Shown: piece by piece, positions 48,116 to 58,193 of the stretch | How the letters are laid out: each line of letters begins with the position of its first letter | How positions within the stretch are numbered: the stretch's first letter is position 1 | NCBI GenBank assembly: GCA_964368625.1 | Contig: CAYJBH010000015.1 | Coordinates: forward strand, 1-64,000 | Source: CAYJBH01 sp964368625 | GTDB lineage: Bacteria > Bacillota > Clostridia > Oscillospirales > Ruminococcaceae | Direction of reading: 5' to 3' | DNA: 64,000 nt | Position numbers and translations under genes: made by a program | The notes under the pieces: model-generated | Seen by the model: only the letters and a program-made list of their open reading frames with translations | Databases searched by the model: none | Told to the model about the DNA's origin: nothing

Positions 48116-48146
48116 AAGCACTTGCGTTTAGGCGTAGGTGCTTTTC
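48116..48146 (+). terminator. Intrinsic terminator
   Basis: AAGCACTTGCG pairs with CGTAGGTGCTT (two wobbles), followed by TTTTC. Confidence 0.8.
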
Positions 48147-48152
48147 TCATTG

Positions 48153-48181
48153 TTGACTTTGTTTAATAGTATTGGTATAAT
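48153..48181 (+). promoter_or_regulatory. Promoter of the connector/tail operon
   Basis: TTGACT (48153-48158), 17-bp spacer, TATAAT (48176-48181), 25 nt before the first connector gene. Confidence 0.85.
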
Positions 48182-48205
48182 TAAAGGTAAAAGGGAGGTG
48201 TTTGT

Positions 48206-48601
48206 TTGTACGAAGGATATCAACTAATCGAAAACTTCTATCAAAGAGTTAGAAACTTGGTTAATGCAGAGGAAAATATAATTACGCAAGAAGTTCTTGA
48301 TGGTGATTATGCGCCGATGGCTGAAACATCAGCGAAAGAAAAGGTGGAGAATTGGCAGGATCTTGAAGGTGAACTTCTTGAAACTTTCAAACGTGTTGTG
48401 GTTGTTGAAACGGCTATTCGTTGCTATTCCGTTGTTGAGCTTAATGCTTACAAAGCAACACAAACAAGCAGCCTAAAGGTGGAATACAGAGACACAACGC
48501 AAAACATTCTTTCGTCTTTGAATGATATGCTTGATGAATTATTGGAACAATTGTTGCCGGAAGAAGACGTTGACTACATCAAATTTGACATCACTCAATA
48601 A
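48206..48601 (+). CDS. Head-tail adaptor-like protein
   Basis: Protein of 131 residues, TTG start after GGGAGGTG. Helical with many acidic residues. First gene of the connector block, in the place of the adaptor (gp6/gp15-like). Assignment by position. Confidence 0.5.
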   Translation: MYEGYQLIENFYQRVRNLVNAEENIITQEVLDGDYAPMAETSAKEKVENWQDLEGELLETFKRVVVVETAIRCYSVVELNAYKATQTSSLKVEYRDTTQNILSSLNDMLDELLEQLLPEEDVDYIKFDITQ

Positions 48602-48618
48602 AGAAAGGTGGTGCATCT

Positions 48619-49329
48619 GTGATTCAACAAAAGGTTTTCTGCAACATTCTTTCAAAGATGGGTGAAAATATAACAATACAATACGAGTTGGAAGATGGCG
48701 CGGTGGAAGAAATTCAAACAAAAGCATCGCTAGTTACTGCAACGGATGCGGCGTACAATCTCACCGACCGTGAATTTTTGTTCAAAGGAGACGTAATTGT
48801 TCCGCTTGATGTGACAAGAGAGCTGAGCGGAATGAAGTTTATACGTGAACTCTATCCGAATAAAAAATACATCTTTTTATCTTTGATAGAGCAACAACAC
48901 GCATATTCCGTTTCAAAAATGTTTGCAGTTCAAACAAATTCAAAAATCACTATTTGCAAAAGCGAAGAAAGAATCGACCCTGAAACAGAGGATTCAAACA
49001 ATGTTTTCGTTCCTTATGCGATCGACCTTGATGCGTATTTTACTACAGTTGTTAGAACGCAAAAGTACATGCAAGATGGTTCGCTTGATCAAAGCATATA
49101 TGCTTGCATTGTACCATCTAAGTACAAAGTATCACCCAACATGCGAATCATCAGAAGGGTTTTTATCGATGGTGAAATATCCGAGCAAGCATACAAGGTT
49201 GAAAGCGTTGACTTTGCCTTGACCGAACTTGACAATTCCGCTGTGTCGGGATTTACAGGGATATTGAACATGCAACTTTCGGAAGATATCCGAAGCGAAA
49301 AAACCGTTTATGAAGAGGAAACGCCATGA
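48619..49329 (+). CDS. Putative head-completion / connector protein
   Basis: Protein of 236 residues, beta-rich with a helical insert, GTG start after AAAGGTGG. Position after the adaptor and before the HK97 gp10-like gene suggests a stopper/closure protein; it is longer than usual and the sequence gives no direct proof. Confidence 0.45.
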   Translation: MIQQKVFCNILSKMGENITIQYELEDGAVEEIQTKASLVTATDAAYNLTDREFLFKGDVIVPLDVTRELSGMKFIRELYPNKKYIFLSLIEQQHAYSVSKMFAVQTNSKITICKSEERIDPETEDSNNVFVPYAIDLDAYFTTVVRTQKYMQDGSLDQSIYACIVPSKYKVSPNMRIIRRVFIDGEISEQAYKVESVDFALTELDNSAVSGFTGILNMQLSEDIRSEKTVYEEETP

Positions 49330-49880
49330 AGTCTATTTTGAAATTTGACAGCGCGTTGGCAACAACAGATTTTCGGAAAACGATGGGAAAATGTTGTGAT
49401 GAGATAATCGGTAAATTTTACGATGAAGCCACAATGGGATCAAGGCACAAAAGCGAAGTTGAGCGAGAAAGCAGTGCGATTACGGAACTAATAAGCGAAA
49501 CGGTTATATTTTACGCAAATTCTATCATGGAAAGTTACGGTACAGGTTCAAAACTTGACACAAACAATCCTTTTTTAGATGACTATGCAAACAAATCAGG
49601 GTTGTGGAATCCTGCAAGAAATGGGAATGCGATTGTCGGACGACCCGAAGGTTATTATTATGATATATATGGAGAAAAACAGTATTCATCTGGCAAGCTG
49701 GAAGGTGTGAATCTTGAAAAACTTTCGACATCCCCCGTTAAAGCAAGAGAAGCAAAGCACTATATACAAAACGCGGAAAAATGGCTTATGGCTAATGATG
49801 GAATGGTTCGTGACACGATTAAACAATACACGAATGCTTTCATAGATGGTATTGGAAAGTACCTAAAAAACACTGTTTAG
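49326..49880 (+). CDS. HK97 gp10-like tail-joining protein
   Basis: Protein of 184 residues: FDSALATTDFRKTMGKCCDEIIGKFYDEATM..., GLWNPARNGNAIVGRPEGYYYDIYG (a RPE-type loop), and a C-terminal DTIKQYTNAFIDGIGKYL helix. This layout fits gp10-like neck proteins. Overlaps its upstream neighbour by 4 bases. Confidence 0.55.
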   Translation: MKSILKFDSALATTDFRKTMGKCCDEIIGKFYDEATMGSRHKSEVERESSAITELISETVIFYANSIMESYGTGSKLDTNNPFLDDYANKSGLWNPARNGNAIVGRPEGYYYDIYGEKQYSSGKLEGVNLEKLSTSPVKAREAKHYIQNAEKWLMANDGMVRDTIKQYTNAFIDGIGKYLKNTV

Positions 49881-50318
49881 GTGGTGGTGAGTATTCCCAT
49901 AACAATAACAGACGATAAACTTGCGATTTACAGGAAACTAAGCAAAGACCCTTTTATTTTAAGCTTAGGATTTGAGCCTAAAAACATGGAGAGAACAAGA
50001 ACAACGGAAGGGCAACTGACAGCAGAAACGCAAAGCATATTCATCTACAACATTGCTCCTGCAACAAGTGCAAACGACATCATAGCTCGTATGGTTTACC
50101 AAATTGACGTTATATGCCCAAACCAAAAATACAACACAACGGATAAATGCGTTGAGCAGATTATATCATTGTTGGATGGTGCGGATTTGGGAAACATGCA
50201 TAAGATGCATTTGCTTCAAGCACCACAAAGCATATCAACGTCTGTTCCAACGTTATACGGAGTTGGTATTCGTTTTGTTGTGAACGAAACAAGGTTTAAC
50301 AAGGTTAAAACGATTTAA
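49881..50318 (+). CDS. Putative tail terminator
   Basis: Protein of 145 residues; GTG start (exact GTG of three in a row uncertain). A DIIARMVYQIDVICPNQKYNTTDKCVEQIISLLDG segment and the place just before the tail tube suit a tail terminator (gpU-like). Confidence 0.5.
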   Translation: MVVSIPITITDDKLAIYRKLSKDPFILSLGFEPKNMERTRTTEGQLTAETQSIFIYNIAPATSANDIIARMVYQIDVICPNQKYNTTDKCVEQIISLLDGADLGNMHKMHLLQAPQSISTSVPTLYGVGIRFVVNETRFNKVKTI

Positions 50319-50337
50319 GAGAAAGAGGTAATTTGTA

Positions 50338-51153
50338 ATGAACGGAATGAAACCTATTATTTTCCAAGGCGAAGGCGCAAACTGCACGTGGATTCCCTAC
50401 GGTACAAACGGTATGCCGGACATGCTCCAAGCATACAGCAGCGATTATTCTATTTGCCAATCGATCACAAGAACCGGCACGATCACTACAACGGACATTT
50501 TGGACAGCGATGGAAACGTGGCAACAACTCGCGCACAAAGTGCCGTTACCACTGCCGCAATTCAAATGGGCGCTTACGATCCGAAAATTGAAGCCATTAT
50601 GGCAGGTGTGAAAGTTTCTTTGAAAGAAAACGGCGCGGAAATGCTGACCGTTGCAGTCAAAACGATTCCTTCCGTAACGCCTTTTACGTTGACCATGGAA
50701 AAAGCAAAACCGATTAGCGCGGAAAAAATGAAGGTTGAGTTCACCGATGGAACAACGTTGACACTTGCATCAACTGCGGAAGATGTAGCGACAGGCACTT
50801 ATTTCTACGTTGCTGACACGGGAGTTTTCACGTTTGCGGAAGCCGACAAAGAAAAAGACATCATGATGACGTATTGGTACGATGGAACGAACGTTACAGC
50901 CATCGAGTACGAAAACAAGATGAAAAACCCGACTTTTATGTTCATTGCGCGTGGCGTTGTGTACGATGTTGACGAAACAAACGGTAGCTACATGAACTTT
51001 ATCTTTGATCGTGCAACAAACAACGGTGATATTACGCCGCCTGCGCAACAAGCAGACCCTTCGGGCGGTTGGACTATCAATGTGAAATCGCTTACATCGA
51101 GAACGAACCAAAAGCCCGTTACGATCAACTTTGAGCCGATTGTGACCACATAA
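50338..51153 (+). CDS. Major tail tube protein
   Basis: Protein of 271 residues, beta-rich, Thr/Asn-rich, with AGAAAGAGG upstream. It precedes the frameshift chaperone pair and the tape measure, the invariable place of the tail tube gene. The C-terminal part (GSYMNFIFDRATNNGDITP) resembles tube proteins of other Firmicute siphoviruses. Confidence 0.7.
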   Translation: MNGMKPIIFQGEGANCTWIPYGTNGMPDMLQAYSSDYSICQSITRTGTITTTDILDSDGNVATTRAQSAVTTAAIQMGAYDPKIEAIMAGVKVSLKENGAEMLTVAVKTIPSVTPFTLTMEKAKPISAEKMKVEFTDGTTLTLASTAEDVATGTYFYVADTGVFTFAEADKEKDIMMTYWYDGTNVTAIEYENKMKNPTFMFIARGVVYDVDETNGSYMNFIFDRATNNGDITPPAQQADPSGGWTINVKSLTSRTNQKPVTINFEPIVTT

Positions 51154-51172
51154 AAAGAAACGGATGGTAGCT

Positions 51173-51652
51173 ATGAGCGGAAGAAACAAAACTTTTGAGG
51201 TGATCATGGAAAACGGTGTTTTCCAAGCGAAAGGTCACAAATTCGATGTAGAGCCTGTTTTTTTGAAGGAAATCAAAGAGTATAACAAGGATTGTCCTTT
51301 CGTTCCACCATTGAAAAATGCCGAAGGTGAACCATTGGAAGAGAAAGAAATATCGCGTTTTCTTATTGGGTGTTTCACTAAAGAAACAAAAGATGTTTCA
51401 ATGGAAAAAGAGAACCCATTGAAGGAAAAAGGGAAAGGGTTTTTCGCGAAATGCGTTGAAAAAATGTTTCCGAAGAAAATTTTGCAAGATCCTCCCAAAA
51501 CCATTGGCGATGGGTTTGTAAAGTGGATCGAAAAAAAGGTAACACTCAACGGAAATCCAATTTCTTTTTATGATTTGGAGAGCGTTCACAAATTGAATAA
51601 GGTGGAAATTGCAAAGCTCATAGCGTATTTGTCTGAATTTTCGGGTTTTTAG
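51173..51652 (+). CDS. Tail assembly chaperone G
   Basis: Protein of 159 residues from MSGRNKTFEV; the start at 51164 has no site. It lies between tube and tape measure and ends at a -1 slip site (GGGTTTT, 51643-51649) next to TAG (51650-51652). Works with the extended GT form to fold the tape measure. Confidence 0.8.
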   Translation: MSGRNKTFEVIMENGVFQAKGHKFDVEPVFLKEIKEYNKDCPFVPPLKNAEGEPLEEKEISRFLIGCFTKETKDVSMEKENPLKEKGKGFFAKCVEKMFPKKILQDPPKTIGDGFVKWIEKKVTLNGNPISFYDLESVHKLNKVEIAKLIAYLSEFSGF

Positions 51653-52005
51653 CAGCCGTTCGGTCAAAAGATAGTAAAACCGAAACGGCGAAAGAAACGG
51701 ATTGGCAAGAGATTGTTTCGATGTTGTTGTTTAATACAACGCTCACAAAAGAGGACATAAGAAACAGTTCTCTTGCCTTTCTTACAGCTATCATTCAAAC
51801 GTTTGGCAAAAGAATGTGCGAACGTTTAGGTGTCCCGTACAAAGAGGAAACGGAAGAAACAAAACAAAACGCAATTGACAAAGACGAAAACGCATATCCG
51901 CTTTTGAAGACGGCGAACAAGGAAAGATACACACGAAAAGGCAAAGTGTCTACAAAACAAGAGATAATAAACGCGTGGAGCGATTGCGCCAACATAACAG
52001 GATAA
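51643..52005 (+). CDS. Tail assembly chaperone T extension, made by -1 frameshifting
   Basis: At G-GGT-TTT a -1 slip continues past the TAG as GFLAAVRSKDSKTETAKETDWQEIVSMLLFN and on to 52005. The frame is open with no stop across the junction, and no ribosome site precedes the only ATG (51721). This is the classical gpG/gpGT arrangement; the product of about 275 residues spans 51173-52005. Confidence 0.85.
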   Translation, partial: GFLAAVRSKDSKTETAKETDWQEIVSMLLFNTTLTKEDIRNSSLAFLTAIIQTFGKRMCERLGVPYKEETEETKQNAIDKDENAYPLLKTANKERYTRKGKVSTKQEIINAWSDCANITG

Positions 52006-52027
52006 TACAAGCGAAAGGAGGTAAAAC

Positions 52028-55000
52028 ATGGCGAATGAAACCATAACTAGGCATCTTGCGAAACTTGATTTTGACGTGAGCGGTGTTGCCAACCAATTAG
52101 GAAACGTAGAAACTATGCTTAAAAACGCAAGCGATGAGGCAGAAAATACAAAAAAGTCTTTTGATAAAGTTTTTGAAAATTTTTCAACACAAAAAAATAT
52201 TTCTCCTATTTTAAACTATGATGATGCAACAAAATACAAAAATGAACTTGAAGAAATACTGAAAACAAAAGGAGAGATATCAAAACTTCAATTCAAAACA
52301 GATGCCGACGGTGGGCTTTACGGAGCATCTGTAGAAATAACAGATAGCCAAGGAAAAAAAATAAGAGAAAGTTTTGAATTGGTACAAAAAAGTGTTGAAA
52401 ACGCAAAAACTGGAGTTAAAGAATACGAATCCGCATGGGTTTCGAGCGGGAAAAATATATATCAAAGTCTGAAAACGCTTCAAGAGCAACAAGATGATTT
52501 TTACAAAAAAAACATGTCTCAATTCGATTTTGAAATTAAACAAAGAGAAATACAAGGACAAAATTTTTCAAAACAATTGAAAGAACAAATGCAAGGGCAA
52601 CAGTTATTAAACAAAGAGATGGAAGCAGCAAAAGTCACATACGGTGGCGGCATTATTGACATGGTTAAATGGGAATTGCAGCATAGAGCTGTGATGCTTG
52701 CAGAGCAAGCGTTTACCGAACTCATTTCCGTTATGAAAGAAACGGAATTTGCCGTAATGGAGATAACGCGTGTTTTGAATGACGAAACATTGAACGTTAG
52801 CGCGTATACCGAGGAAATGTATAATATTGGCGTTGCGTATGGGCGATTGTTTGAGGATGTTTCAGAAGTAACGTTGAGATTTGCGCAAGCCGGTTATGAT
52901 GCAAATGACAGCTTGGAAATGACAAGAACAACTATGCTTGCGTTGAATACCGCTGAATTGGATGTAAACAACGCGACAAACAGTCTTATCGGTATAATGC
53001 AACAATGGAAAATGGAAGCCGAAGATTATGTTGATTTGGTTGACAAAATCAACATCACAGCGGATAACTACGCACTTACTTCGCAAGACCTCGTAGATGC
53101 TTTGTTGAAATCTTCCTCCGTTGCAAAAAATGCAGGAATTGAATTTAATGACCTTGTTTCGATTCTAACAACGTTAAAAGTTTCAAGCGGTCAAGCAGGT
53201 TCGGCGGTAGGCAACGCATTCAGAAGTATTATATCCTACATTCAAAGACCTGCTTCGTTGGCAGGGTTTGAGGAAATGGGAATTGCGGTGTTTGCAGATG
53301 AAGCGAAAACGCAATTGCTTCCAATGATGGATATACTGCAAAACATGTCCGACAATTGGAAATCAATGGGCACTGCCGCGCAAGATGCTTTCCTATTGCA
53401 AAACAACGAAATGATCAAAACGCTTGACATCACTGGTGAGCTTGCAAGGGCAGAAGAAGAGCTTCGAGTAATGCAAGCCGAGGGTTCAGGTGCGTTGCAA
53501 GAAGAAATTGACCAGTCCGTTCTTGCAGCAGGTAATTTGCGTAGAAACTATTACATTGCATTGATGGAAAGTTGGGAAGAAGTTGCCAACGTAAACAAGA
53601 CCGTTTCCGAGTATACAGGGTATTCCGCAAGAGAAAATGCAAAATACATGGACACATTGGAAGCGAAAACAAATAGCCTTGTTACCTCTTTGCATATGCT
53701 TGCTGTACAGGCCTCCGATGCAGGTTTGCTTGATTTTGCAAAATGGCTGGTAGACACCTCAACATCGATTGTAAAACTAACAAAAGATGCAGGAGGTTTG
53801 AATGTTGTTGTTGGTTTTTTGGCAAGCGCGTTTTTAATGATCAAAAGACAGCAAATAAATGACTTTTTCAGCAAGGTGAGCGTTTCGTTGGACAAAACCG
53901 CATCGTCTGCTAAAAAGGCAGAAATGGGCTTGAAATCGATAGGTTTTGCCGGTTGGGCTTCAATAGCGGTTAGCGCAATAACTCTTGTTGTTGGCGCGAT
54001 AAACTCTTACAACGAAGCTCAAAAACAGATGATCATTGAGAGTGGAGAAAGGGCAAAAAAACTGGCGGATGAAAACGATGCGTTATATGATCTTGAAGAA
54101 AGGTATAGACAATCTTTAACGTTAGATGAAGCATCCAAAAACGCTGAATTAGAATCTATTAAAAGTGAATTGGTATCAGCGTATGGAGCAGAAGCAAGCG
54201 CGATAGACGATGTAAACAACAAAAGAAAAACCGCGCTTGATTTAATTGAGCAAGAAAGAAAAACGAACTATGATGAATGGTATTTGAACGAGTTTGATGC
54301 TTGGAAAGAAGCACGGCAAAAAATAGAAGAACAGCAACCTTTGTCGCTCAATCTTGGCACAGAGATGAATCCTGCACCGTTGATTACAGGAGAAATAGAA
54401 AAATACATTGATGCTTTTAATCAGGCGAACGGAACTATGCTTGAAATTAAAGGAGATTCTCTTACCGGGGCAGGAAATGCGATTGAAGAGGTTCAATTAT
54501 TAACGAGCCTTTATAGCGAATATTCACAAAACCAAGAAGCAAGAAGACTTGCCGGTGAACAAGTTGCAGCGGAAGAAGAAACTTTCCTTAGGCTGATTCA
54601 AGAAAGAATCGAGATGTTAAAAGGCGTTACAAGCGTTTATCAGCAAGCATACGAATCGGGAAGTAGAATGGAAGCCGAAAACTACCTTCGCGAAGGTATG
54701 TATTTTGAAGCATTGGAAGCAGAACAAAGCATTGAAAATTTGGAACGACTAAAGCAGGTTGCAGATGATAATATTGAATCTGAAAGTATACTTGCAGAAA
54801 TGTGGGCATTGCTTGACGAAAGAGCGCAAATGCTTGGTATAACTTTTTCAGAAGTTGCGACAGAAATTGAAAATGTGGGGGATTCAACAGAAAGCGTTGC
54901 AATCTCAATCGATGAAATGAAAGAAGGAATGGCAGAAGCGCAAGAATCAGTTGACGGATTGAAAGGGAAGTTGTCCGAACTGCAATCTTCCTATTCAACT

Positions 55001-56317
55001 TTGCAGGGCATTGTTTCGGAATACAACGAAACGGGGCAAGTAACTGCTGACATGATCATATCGTTAATGGGAATGGGATATGAATACGTTGACGTTTTGG
55101 AATACCAAAATGGCGCAATGTCCATCAATGAATCAAAGCTCTATGCATTACAACAAGCGAGAACTGCCGATGCGGAAGCGGCAATAAAAGAGCAATTCGC
55201 TTTAAATGTTTTGTCTATTGCAACAAACGCGGCTGCTGATGCTTCAAACAACGCAACGATTCAAGCAAGCTACCTAAGACCTGCTTTTGCTAACTTGTCG
55301 GGCGAAACACAGCATCTTGCAGGTTCTTTATTCGATGCAGCAGGTGCAGGGTTATCGCTATCAAATGTTTTATCCGCATTAAACAACAGTGGGTTTGATG
55401 CAACTGGAATAGGTCAAGCGTATCAAAATCAAATCAATCAAGCAATAAATGCAACAAACACGCTTCTTGGAGCGTTGGGTGGGATGTCGCTTGGTGGAAG
55501 TAGTGGGTTCACACCGTCAATTCCAACATACAGCAGTGGTGGTGGCGGCGGTGGTTCAAGTAGTTCAAGTGCCGAAAGAGAAAGAATACAAGCACAAATA
55601 GACAACATCAACAGCGTAGCGCAAGCAGAAATCGATGCATTGCAAAGAGTTCAGGAGCAAAGGGATCGTAACCGTGAAATTGAAGATGCTATGGATGACA
55701 TCGAAAGCGCAAGGTCAAGAAGTGGCATAGAAGCAAGAAAAGCGGAATACGAAGCCGAAAAAGAACTTGCAGAAAAACGCGAAGATTGGGACACGGAAGA
55801 TAAAATTGCAGCGATTGAAGCCGAACGCGATGCGCAAGTAGAGGCTTTGCAAGCGCAAATGGATGCTTTATCTTCGGGTTCAAGCGGTGTTTCGTCCGGC
55901 ATTAGTTCAATGCGAACCAATCTTACAAGCGCACTTGAAACAGGTGTTGAAGAAACAGAAGAAGCAAGCGAACTGATGCATGATGCGGTAGTTGATGAGT
56001 TTGCAAATCCAATCGCGAATGACTTGGTAAGCTCTTTTGAAATGGGCATGGAAATAATCGGCAAAATGGCAGTGAACCATTCGCGTTACATGTTTAACGT
56101 GTATCGGAGCGAGTTCATAGAACCAATGTACAGTGCGCTTGTGAACATGCCTTTTAACGTCGGTTCTTTGCCGACTATGAACGGAAGTGCGCAAACCACA
56201 AACAACACAACAAACAATATCAACTTTGAAAATCAGAACAACATAACGAGTGCTTTTGACGAAAGAAACATGCTTTCTCGGTACAGCCGTCAATTGATGG
56301 AAGGATTAAACAGATAA
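52028..56317 (+). CDS. Tail tape measure protein (TP901-like)
   Basis: Protein of 1429 residues behind AAAGGAGG. The TP901 core (about 250-500) has NIGVAYGRLFEDVSEVTLRFAQAGYDANDSLEMTRT...LTSQDLVDALLKSSSVAKNAG...ISYIQRPASLAGFEEMGIAVF. Coiled coils flank it, a transmembrane-like FAGWASIAVSAITLVVGAI lies near 640, and a Gly/Ser run (GGGGGGSSSS, about 1178) separates a charged coiled coil at the end. Sets the tail length; at about 1.5 angstrom per residue this is a long tail of roughly 200 nm. Confidence 0.93.
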   Translation: MANETITRHLAKLDFDVSGVANQLGNVETMLKNASDEAENTKKSFDKVFENFSTQKNISPILNYDDATKYKNELEEILKTKGEISKLQFKTDADGGLYGASVEITDSQGKKIRESFELVQKSVENAKTGVKEYESAWVSSGKNIYQSLKTLQEQQDDFYKKNMSQFDFEIKQREIQGQNFSKQLKEQMQGQQLLNKEMEAAKVTYGGGIIDMVKWELQHRAVMLAEQAFTELISVMKETEFAVMEITRVLNDETLNVSAYTEEMYNIGVAYGRLFEDVSEVTLRFAQAGYDANDSLEMTRTTMLALNTAELDVNNATNSLIGIMQQWKMEAEDYVDLVDKINITADNYALTSQDLVDALLKSSSVAKNAGIEFNDLVSILTTLKVSSGQAGSAVGNAFRSIISYIQRPASLAGFEEMGIAVFADEAKTQLLPMMDILQNMSDNWKSMGTAAQDAFLLQNNEMIKTLDITGELARAEEELRVMQAEGSGALQEEIDQSVLAAGNLRRNYYIALMESWEEVANVNKTVSEYTGYSARENAKYMDTLEAKTNSLVTSLHMLAVQASDAGLLDFAKWLVDTSTSIVKLTKDAGGLNVVVGFLASAFLMIKRQQINDFFSKVSVSLDKTASSAKKAEMGLKSIGFAGWASIAVSAITLVVGAINSYNEAQKQMIIESGERAKKLADENDALYDLEERYRQSLTLDEASKNAELESIKSELVSAYGAEASAIDDVNNKRKTALDLIEQERKTNYDEWYLNEFDAWKEARQKIEEQQPLSLNLGTEMNPAPLITGEIEKYIDAFNQANGTMLEIKGDSLTGAGNAIEEVQLLTSLYSEYSQNQEARRLAGEQVAAEEETFLRLIQERIEMLKGVTSVYQQAYESGSRMEAENYLREGMYFEALEAEQSIENLERLKQVADDNIESESILAEMWALLDERAQMLGITFSEVATEIENVGDSTESVAISIDEMKEGMAEAQESVDGLKGKLSELQSSYSTLQGIVSEYNETGQVTADMIISLMGMGYEYVDVLEYQNGAMSINESKLYALQQARTADAEAAIKEQFALNVLSIATNAAADASNNATIQASYLRPAFANLSGETQHLAGSLFDAAGAGLSLSNVLSALNNSGFDATGIGQAYQNQINQAINATNTLLGALGGMSLGGSSGFTPSIPTYSSGGGGGGSSSSSAERERIQAQIDNINSVAQAEIDALQRVQEQRDRNREIEDAMDDIESARSRSGIEARKAEYEAEKELAEKREDWDTEDKIAAIEAERDAQVEALQAQMDALSSGSSGVSSGISSMRTNLTSALETGVEETEEASELMHDAVVDEFANPIANDLVSSFEMGMEIIGKMAVNHSRYMFNVYRSEFIEPMYSALVNMPFNVGSLPTMNGSAQTTNNTTNNINFENQNNITSAFDERNMLSRYSRQLMEGLNR

Positions 56318-56330
56318 AGGAGAGTTTTTT

Positions 56331-56957
56331 ATGAAAAACATGATATTCAATTCGTTTTTTGGAAAAATTTTAGAACAAATGGCTAAACATCCTGAAAAAA
56401 TAACGGAAAAACAAGAAAGGATGCTCGAAAAATGGTATCATGACCTTTGCAAAGCTCACGGAATTTCAGAAGGCGCAAAATGGTGCGTTGATTGGAAAGT
56501 TAAAAAATTCTTTGATGAAGAAACGTTTGCGAAAGGCGTTCCTTACGAAACTTGCTTGTCTAAAGCCAATGTTGTTTTGGACGTTGGAGCAAACACGATT
56601 TTGAAACTAATCGGTGGAATCAGCGGTGCAGTGGCGTTTAGTAATGCAAATGCACAAATAGGCGTTGGCACTGATGTTACGCCTGAAAACGCAGCGCAAA
56701 CAGGATTGCAAGCAACTGGATCAAACGTATATTACAAAGGGATGGAAGGCGGCTATCCAATCGTAAACGGGCGCAGCATAACATTTAAAGCAAACTATGG
56801 AAGCTCGGAAGCTAATTTTCCGTGGAATGAATTTGCGGTAGTCAACGGCACAGGTGTTGGCGGTATTTCCCTGAATCGCAAAGTTGAAAACTTGGGGACA
56901 AAGGCAACCGGCATTTGGAGTTTGGAAGTTACAATCAGCGTTACATCTAACACTTAA
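56331..56957 (+). CDS. Tail-associated virion protein
   Basis: Protein of 208 residues. The C-terminal half (NAQIGVGTDVTPENAAQTGLQATGSNVYYKGMEGGYP...SITFKANYGSSEANFPWNEFAVVNG...LGTKATGIWSLEVTISV) is a block seen in many phage fibre or tail-surface proteins (NAQIGVGxGxxxxxxxQTxL). Between tape measure and baseplate-type gene. Confidence 0.65.
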   Translation: MKNMIFNSFFGKILEQMAKHPEKITEKQERMLEKWYHDLCKAHGISEGAKWCVDWKVKKFFDEETFAKGVPYETCLSKANVVLDVGANTILKLIGGISGAVAFSNANAQIGVGTDVTPENAAQTGLQATGSNVYYKGMEGGYPIVNGRSITFKANYGSSEANFPWNEFAVVNGTGVGGISLNRKVENLGTKATGIWSLEVTISVTSNT

Positions 56958-56976
56958 TAACAAAGGGGTGTAAAAT

Positions 56977-58179
56977 ATGGCTAAGTTGCCCATTTATGAT
57001 CCATTAAGTGGAGAGATAACCAGTGCGCTTATTTCAGGTATAATCGAATCCGCAAGCAAAATGAGTAGCATTCTCAATCTAAAGACAAGAAATATAACGG
57101 ATTCTTTGCTTAGCGAAGTTTATATTGGCGAGGATGACAGGTATAGAATATACCAAGTTAAAGAAGGACACAGGCTTTGGCTTGTGTCTCCTTCTCCCGT
57201 TATCAAAATCAATGGTGTTGAAACATCAACAACCGCAGGAAATTATGATATCGACTATATAGGTGGAAGTATTAAGTTTCAACCTGATCATCGTTTAAGC
57301 GCAGAAAGCACTGTAAGTGTTTCGGCAACCATTTTGGACGAAAGCAGCGAAACGCTATTAGAAATTGCAGAAAGAATCACAACCGTTGAAAGGATCGCAG
57401 AAAAATACAAGGGCGATTATGATACGATAGAATCGTTGCAACAAGCTCATCCTACTGCATACGATGGAGATTATGCGATCGTTCTTGGTGAACTTAATTC
57501 TTTTTTTGTATGGAATTCCGATGATGGGATTTGGATTGAAGCCAAAAAAGAAGTTGACATGTCAAACTACTACACCAAAGCAGAATCCGACAATCTTTTA
57601 GGAGGGAAAGAACCTTCCATTGCTGCAAAGGGAAGTGCCGTAACAGATGATGATTTTTATTATGGTGGGCGAAAACAATGGATTGACGTTTTTGCAAAGG
57701 TTAGAAATGCCGTACTGACAGGGCTTTCGACTTTAACAAAAACAGCAGTTGCTGCAACAGACACGGTTATCCAAGCCATTGGAAAGCTCCAAGCGCAAAT
57801 TACTGACTACAAAAAAACGAACGATGAAGCGGTTCAAAGTCTTAATAATAGCAAAGTGTCAAACACAAGAAAAATAAACGGTCAAAATTTATCAACTGAC
57901 GTTTATTTGGATGCAGTTTATAATGCAACGGTTTCGGTTGATTGGGTTTCCGACAATGGAATATACAAACAAAACGTGGCAATAGACGGCATTAACGAAA
58001 CGGATGTTGCAACTCTTTACCTTGTACCGTCCGACACGTTAGAAACGGCAAGGAATCAAATAGATGCTTATTCCATGATATACAAGGCAACAACAAGTGA
58101 TAACCTGCTTACACTATATTCCACTATTATTTTGACAGTTGAATTGCCAATTCAATTGGTCGTTTCAAAAATCCAATAA
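56977..58179 (+). CDS. Baseplate/fibre-type structural protein
   Basis: Protein of 400 residues. N-terminal beta domain, then a helical shaft (ETLLEIAERITTVERIAEKYKGDYDTIESLQQAHPTAYDGDYAIV: a carbohydrate-module-like YDSxxxLxxxxPxGxxGDxAxV linker), MSNYYTKAESDNLLGGKE fibre motif, and a repeat-like end. The MSNYYTKxE motif is typical of tail fibres. Confidence 0.75.
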   Translation: MAKLPIYDPLSGEITSALISGIIESASKMSSILNLKTRNITDSLLSEVYIGEDDRYRIYQVKEGHRLWLVSPSPVIKINGVETSTTAGNYDIDYIGGSIKFQPDHRLSAESTVSVSATILDESSETLLEIAERITTVERIAEKYKGDYDTIESLQQAHPTAYDGDYAIVLGELNSFFVWNSDDGIWIEAKKEVDMSNYYTKAESDNLLGGKEPSIAAKGSAVTDDDFYYGGRKQWIDVFAKVRNAVLTGLSTLTKTAVAATDTVIQAIGKLQAQITDYKKTNDEAVQSLNNSKVSNTRKINGQNLSTDVYLDAVYNATVSVDWVSDNGIYKQNVAIDGINETDVATLYLVPSDTLETARNQIDAYSMIYKATTSDNLLTLYSTIILTVELPIQLVVSKIQ

Positions 58180-58193
58180 AGAAGGTGCGAAAC

